From NCBI GenBank assembly GCA_038503075.1, contig JBCAML010000003.1:1426001-1490000 (forward strand): a stretch of 64,000 bases of DNA, given 5' to 3'. The notes beneath the pieces are model-generated. The model saw only the letters and a list, made by a program, of their open reading frames with translations. It searched no databases and was not told where the DNA came from. Position numbers and translations under genes: made by a program. The stretch's first letter is position 1. Each line of letters starts with the position of its first letter. The stretch is from Gyromitra esculenta. Lineage: Eukaryota; Ascomycota; Pezizomycetes; Pezizales; Discinaceae. Shown in pieces: positions 59,392 through 64,000 of this stretch.

Positions 59392-60365
59392 TCAGACTTC
59401 AGAACCACCATTTCCAATTATAACCAGCATTCCTCTTTTCCTCCAGATAAGTATCTGCCCCTTCACTAACTCCATCACCCACCATCCTGCATAAACCTCT
59501 CCAATCACATTCATTGCTCTCCACACTTCCACGAAGAGCCTCCAATCTAATTCTTCACTCGGGCCATTGACAACGTAGTTACCAATCCAGACCCATATCT
59601 TACAATAACCGACTGTTAATAATGCGAGATGCACTGCCTGCGCCAGCATACGCCTTTGATCACGTCTCGACAAGGTTACGGTGACAGAGTTCAGAAAGAA
59701 TAATTCTGCAAGGACAACTCCAACGTTGAAGGTATTAAGAACAACCTCTATGAACATTATAGGGTGGCTCGATGAACGCAAGAGAGCAAAATACCAGATT
59801 GTACTCGCAAACGGGGCGATCATAGTGACAGTGTAGAAAGTGTGAAACATCGGGAAAAGCCAGACGTTGTGCTCGGTAGGAAGGCTACTCAAACGGGAGA
59901 GGCATCCGAGAAAAAGGCTACAAGCAGTGAACAGGGGAGATCCATTAGTTGAGTAAGCAATATGCCGGTGGCTTAGTGCCGCGTACGGATGACAGCAGTT
60001 TTGTTCGGATACAGCGGATAAGTAAGTCCAGTACTGAGGATCACAGTCAGCTAGCACTCAAGACACTATGGGGTGGAACTAATAGTAAAACCCACCGATG
60101 TCAACCACATGTAGATGCATTGCTCGGCCCACGCAAGGTTCATTAACCGGAAGGGAAGGATCTCACCGTTTCCACCGATGACTTCCAGTATGAGGTACAG
60201 AGAGAGGGTTGAGGTCATAATGGTGGCGAGAGAGATACGGATGAGAAAGAGAGACCGGCCCGAGATGAAGTCCCACGGCGACTCGACGACCTGCAGGAAC
60301 ATATCGGATTCGGTAGGTGGGATGTGGCCGATGACCTGGCCGAGGAGCGGGGTGCTATCGTTCAT
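59392..60365 (-). CDS. multi-pass membrane protein, about 303 aa
   Basis: Two exons on the minus strand: 60365-60096 and 60033-59392, phase 0 at GTGGGT and CCTCAG, giving 303 aa. A further intron (donor GTACGC, acceptor TTGTAG) could remove the Cys/His-rich linker CCHPYAALSHRHIAYSTNG and also closes in phase; I cannot choose between the forms. There are about six membrane spans: SLFLIRISLATIMTSTLSLY, near CIYMWLTSYWTYL, FHTFYTVTMIAPFASTIWYF, PIMFIEVVLNTFNVGVVLAE, AVHLALLTVGYCKIWVWIGN, and EVYAGWWVMELVKGQILIW. The layout resembles FAR-17a/AIG1-like membrane proteins, but that link is weak. Substrate and location are unknown; an internal membrane is likely. Confidence 0.7.
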
Positions 60366-62213
60366 TGCTGGCCAGCAGCAAGGGATGAAGAACGGCTTGG
60401 GAGAAGAGTTGGAGCAAAACCCACATATCTCGTGAGGCAGGCAGAGGTTAACGCGAGTGAGAGTCCATGACTCTCGACTGGAGGCGATTGGTGTAGGATG
60501 CAGAGACGGCTGCTACAGCATAAAGTACATGCCGCTGTCGTATGTATTCAGGTCTCCACCCTGTCAAGAACCACGTATTAGCCCCAAGCCCCCCGATCGT
60601 CTGTTTGCCTGCAAAAGCCAAAGGCTATGCCCATAGCCAGCTCCAACTGGTGCGACTTTCGAGACTGACTTTTGCCAGGCCATCAGAATAACGTTTCCTA
60701 GCTCCCGTGATCGCCATCAAAAGACCCCGGGTGGACCCGGGGCTGGGTGTCTGGGGGCGCAGGCGCGCAGAGGCTATTGTAAGTCAGGTTTTACCTGGTC
60801 CCATTCTACGTATACCAAGGCTCCTGTAGTCTATATTTCAGAGCACCTGGGTCTGTCCTGAATATTACCGGGCGGGCCGGGCTCTTCTCCAAAGCCTCCT
60901 CTGAAACTCTTGATAAATAAAACAAGTTAAGAGTTATCCCAGCACTGGCTGAGAACACGTCGAGTGAGTTAACGGATCGATTCAAACGCTCACCAACATC
61001 GCTGGACGATGTACCTGAGCCGCAATCGTGATACCAAAACCCACCAGCAACGCAACCCCAAAACAATATCAACACAACCAGGCATCAGTTATTTATTGTA
61101 CGTGTTATAACCCCATTCGATTAATTCCGGCCGTTTACATAGGGTCTCTGATGCGTTGTTCCCCAGCCGCACATACACATGTATACAGGGGCCCAGGGGT
61201 GAACTGTTGGCATGGGCGATACCATTCACGCGCGGCAATTACAGCGATTAGGTCGTCTATCCGGTAGCTTGAATTTTGACGAGCTTATGACAAGCCATAA
61301 TTTTTTTCTACATCATCTACAGAAATAGTAGAACAGATCTGGCTTGAAAAATTTTCAAATTTTTTTGCTGGTGGACTTACAGGGAACTAGCTTCCAGATT
61401 TTATCATTACGAGTAAAAATAATAAAAATAAAAAAAACCCCTTCAGGCATCCGCCCCAGCCGGGGCTGTTTATATCAAATACTGCTGCCGTGGGTGCCGT
61501 TGCGCTTTTTCCACATGTTCCTGTTCCAAATCTGCTTGCACATGCGTTCTCCAGTTGCAGAGTTGTCTAGGCCATAGACCCAGGTAGTTGCTTGTAAATA
61601 ACTGATTTTAACTGTGGATATATGTGCGAATAGTCTAGTGAGAGTGATAAGCTAACATTTAAAGGCCCCAGGTTCAATGAAGGAGTCGTTTATAGATCAA
61701 CTTCCCCTATAGCTAGGTACTGTTGGTGCGGAGTAACCTACGAAAATGGGGCTAATTGCTGCCACCTAAGTGATATGCTTATTGCTGGTGATCGTGAAAG
61801 CAGTATATGATCCATCCGATGCAGGTCACATTTCGTGCATTCCATGCGAAAGTGTTTTTGTGATTTATATAAGAGGTAGAAATTCACATGAAAGAATGCG
61901 CCGATCTATGGGTGAAGAAAGACAACTATACACAGATTAACCGCGATGTCTGGGCTGCTACGCTGTACCTATAGCTATACTATAGCTGGAGTGTCTCACT
62001 GACCACCAATCTGGCCGTCTGGTGGGGCAAAATTGCCACAAGTTATAGGTTGGCGAGCTCAATATTACGCTGAACGATATGCAGGTCTGGACCTGGCGAC
62101 CTGGGTGCATAAGTGGATCGTGTAACCCCACGTTCTAGTATTTATTCTGGCGTTCCGCACATTTATGACCTATGCTCTCTTCGCCTAAACACCAAAACCG
62201 TTATCCAGGCGCC
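60366..62213. other. intergenic between divergent genes
   Basis: About 1.85 kb. It contains a GC-rich stretch with GACCCCGGGTGGACCCGGGG (about 60722-60742) and T-rich DNA near 61360-61440. The frame at 60806-61075 (minus) and others show no family features. Confidence 0.4.
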
Positions 62214-63020
62214 ATGTCAGCATTCGTCGAGCTCCCCCCGAAAGTACTCGTCCTGATTGCCGGAAAGCTCCCTCTGTCTTCTCTCCGTAATCTGTGCGTC
62301 GCGAATAAACACTTTCTCGCCGTCCTCACACCCGTTCTCTACTCCCACGCAATCAAAGATGACAGCGCCCCCACGGTTCTCTATTCAGCCGCCGTTGCAG
62401 CCAACTTGCCCCTCGTCCGCTACATACTTGCCAATGCAACTGGCCTGACCGTCCGCATCAAAAAAGATCTCTTCGAGAAAATCAAGGCGTCTCCCCTTGG
62501 CTATACCGAAGCCTTGGCCGAGAATCTTGTAGTACCTGGAGTTCCCGCTCAGGTTTCGATTTCGGACACTAAACACCAACGGACGCCAATGCACTGGGCT
62601 TGCAGATTTGGGGATTTGGATCTTGTGAAGAAATTGCTGGGAGCTGCTATTGAGCCTAAAGGGGTGGTAAACGCGATAGATAACCGCGGAGGCACACCAT
62701 TAATGTGGGCAGCGTGGAATGGAAGTGAGGACCTGGTACAATTATTACTAGATAATGGGGCCGATCATACAATCAAGGATGCCGCTGGGATGAGGGCGCG
62801 ACATTACGCACTGTCGAAAGGGCACAATCCTGCCTTTGAGATCTTGGATAAGCTATGGCAAGATTCTAAAAAGGTATCGCCAAAGCCAGAGCAAAAGAAA
62901 CTGGGATTTTCGTTTTCGGAGCTGCAGATAGGAGAGAAGAGGGAGAGACGGGAAAGGAACGAAGCACGCGCGGTATCGAGGAGGGTGCGGAGATCTAGAA
63001 TCACTATTATCAGCAACTGA
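62172..63020 (+). CDS. F-box and ankyrin-repeat protein
   Basis: Single exon, 282 aa from the first ATG. The second ATG at 62214 sits in a better context (GCCATGT) and gives 268 aa; it may be the true start because the F-box begins right after it. Residues about 18-60 fit an F-box (VELPPKVLVLIAGKLPLSSL, then ...VLTPVLYSHAI), which would link the protein to Skp1 and an SCF ubiquitin ligase. Ankyrin repeats follow: a diverged one at PTVLYSAAVAANLPLVRYIL and two good ones at TPMHWACRFGDLDLVKKLL and TPLMWAAWNGSEDLVQLLL with the DNGADHTIKDAAG loop. The last about 45 residues are basic (KRERRERNEARAVSRRVRRS). SCF substrate selection is inferred from the domain pair; the substrate is unknown. Confidence 0.88.
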   Translation: MLSSPKHQNRYPGAMSAFVELPPKVLVLIAGKLPLSSLRNLCVANKHFLAVLTPVLYSHAIKDDSAPTVLYSAAVAANLPLVRYILANATGLTVRIKKDLFEKIKASPLGYTEALAENLVVPGVPAQVSISDTKHQRTPMHWACRFGDLDLVKKLLGAAIEPKGVVNAIDNRGGTPLMWAAWNGSEDLVQLLLDNGADHTIKDAAGMRARHYALSKGHNPAFEILDKLWQDSKKVSPKPEQKKLGFSFSELQIGEKRERRERNEARAVSRRVRRSRITIISN

Positions 63021-64000
63021 GAAATAGGTTCTTTGGAGGCTTTAGAGGGTTGCTGGAGGGTTGGTTCCGGGGGAAACTACAATACATACGGACTGGAGCT
63101 TATTCTCTTTCTCCTTAAGTAGATACACGTAGTTAGCAAGTGTCTCTGTATTCTCATTATAATGTTTGTTTAGTCATTCGTTTGTGTCCTTTTCCTTTTT
63201 CCAGCGACATCGATAAGTAACTATATTCTAACGATGTATGCGATTTTTCACCCAAAATCAGGCGCAAGAAAGTATGCATACCAAAGGGAATTGATGCAGC
63301 AAGCCACGCCGCTAGCCCTGTATTTTTGTCTCGTAGATACCCCTCATTGCTCGATAGCCGATGCCAAGGTGGAGATCTATATGTGGCATTAAAGGTGCTT
63401 TTGGCAGTGCTAACTGGTCGGGTTTGCCGATGCTTTCCGCGTTAAATCGCAGCCTATCCTAGGGCAAGAGATAGATACAATAAACCCTACTCATGTCACC
63501 GAGTCTCAAGATCGCCACGTGATATGTTAAGCCACCCATTAACTGGTCACGTGGCGATCTTGGGACTCGGCGACATGAGTACATTATAAAGTAAATCTGA
63601 GTTTTCCTAGCAGTGATTGGGGTCTCATCAACCCTGACCCAATCGTTGGTGTTTGTTGGTCATTGATATTGAGTCGGGGTGGGAAAAAAAAGGTGGCCAT
63701 TGATTGATATGGTACAACATGTCCAAAAATAGTAAAATACCTTATGATACACATGTGTTACAACTTCAGTATATATACTCCAATCGTTTCCTCAACAAGT
63801 GTAAGGTCGGGCAACTTCACTAACAAAGAATCTACTCTACACGAAGCTAGACAAAGATCGAAATGTATTCATATCCGGGAAGCAGTTAGTGAGATCTAGG
63901 TAGATACTCTAGGAAAGATTCACAGATTCTGCACTTTAAGGCTACATGTAATTTTGAATTGTTGAGCTCAGTCACGTTTGAGATTTGCAGCCGAGATTTA
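63021..64000. other. intergenic to right edge, contains a hairpin
   Basis: No gene seen. It holds the strong inverted repeat at 63488-63581. A run of A and T-rich DNA follows to the edge. Confidence 0.45.
63488..63581. repeat. 94-bp inverted repeat with 35-bp arms
   Basis: Arms 63488-63522 and 63547-63581 are complementary with two mismatches over 35 bp, and both contain CACGTGA next to the loop and GATCG/CGATC inside. The loop is 24 bp. It could be a minimal foldback element, or a pair of CACGTGA sites kept as a hairpin. The A/G and T/C mismatches are transitions, in keeping with decay. Confidence 0.85.

Noticed and set aside
1..64000. CRISPR arrays, rRNA genes, operons or bacterial-type elements
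   Set aside because: The window is intron-bearing fungal DNA. No regular spacer-repeat arrays, rRNA sequence or polycistronic gene runs are seen.

Overview
The window is nuclear DNA from a filamentous ascomycete (Pezizomycotina). The genes are monocistronic and carry one to several short GT-AG introns, often with a CTAAC-like branch site. Several encode recognisable fungal proteins: a PTR2-type peptide transporter, the glutathione-degradosome subunit Dug2, Mam3/CNNM, the Tapt1/Emp65 ER membrane protein and a nucleotide-sugar-transporter-like protein. A pezizalean origin is possible given the large gene-poor intervals full of small inverted-repeat elements, but the sequence alone does not prove it.

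Layout. 0-11 kb is gene-rich: a possible gene running off the left edge, a 2-oxoglutarate/Fe(II) oxygenase (minus), a 196-aa unknown, a large low-complexity protein (minus), a multi-pass nucleotide-sugar-transporter-like protein, and a small Cys-rich protein. A PTR2-like POT transporter sits at 13.3-15.3 kb. 15.3-25.8 kb is almost empty apart from a tRNA-Gly(CCC), MITE-like repeats and short tandem repeats. 25.8-32.5 kb holds DUG2 followed by MAM3 on the same strand. 32.5-38.3 kb is intergenic with one MITE copy. 38.3-42.4 kb holds a gene I reconstruct as nine exons (about 1168 aa); I do not recognise it and it is the most novel object here. 43-46.2 kb is EMP65/TAPT1, and 49.2-50.8 kb a conserved-looking protein with a charged coiled-coil tail (minus). 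51-59 kb is AT-rich and repeat-bearing, with MITEs, a diverged duplicate pair with transition bias, and broken ORFs. 59.4-60.4 kb is a multi-pass membrane protein (minus) and 62.2-63.0 kb an F-box/ankyrin protein.

The genes do not form a cluster or pathway; they are housekeeping or orphan genes separated by decaying repeats. Exon joins were worked out by hand from GT/AG sites and reading-frame phase. A join whose phase closes exactly supports the model but is not transcript evidence. The repeat families (238 bp x2 inverted; 129 bp x2 inverted; a 168-bp element with perfect 31-bp termini; others) all look like non-autonomous TA-inserting DNA elements; no transposase was found in the window.
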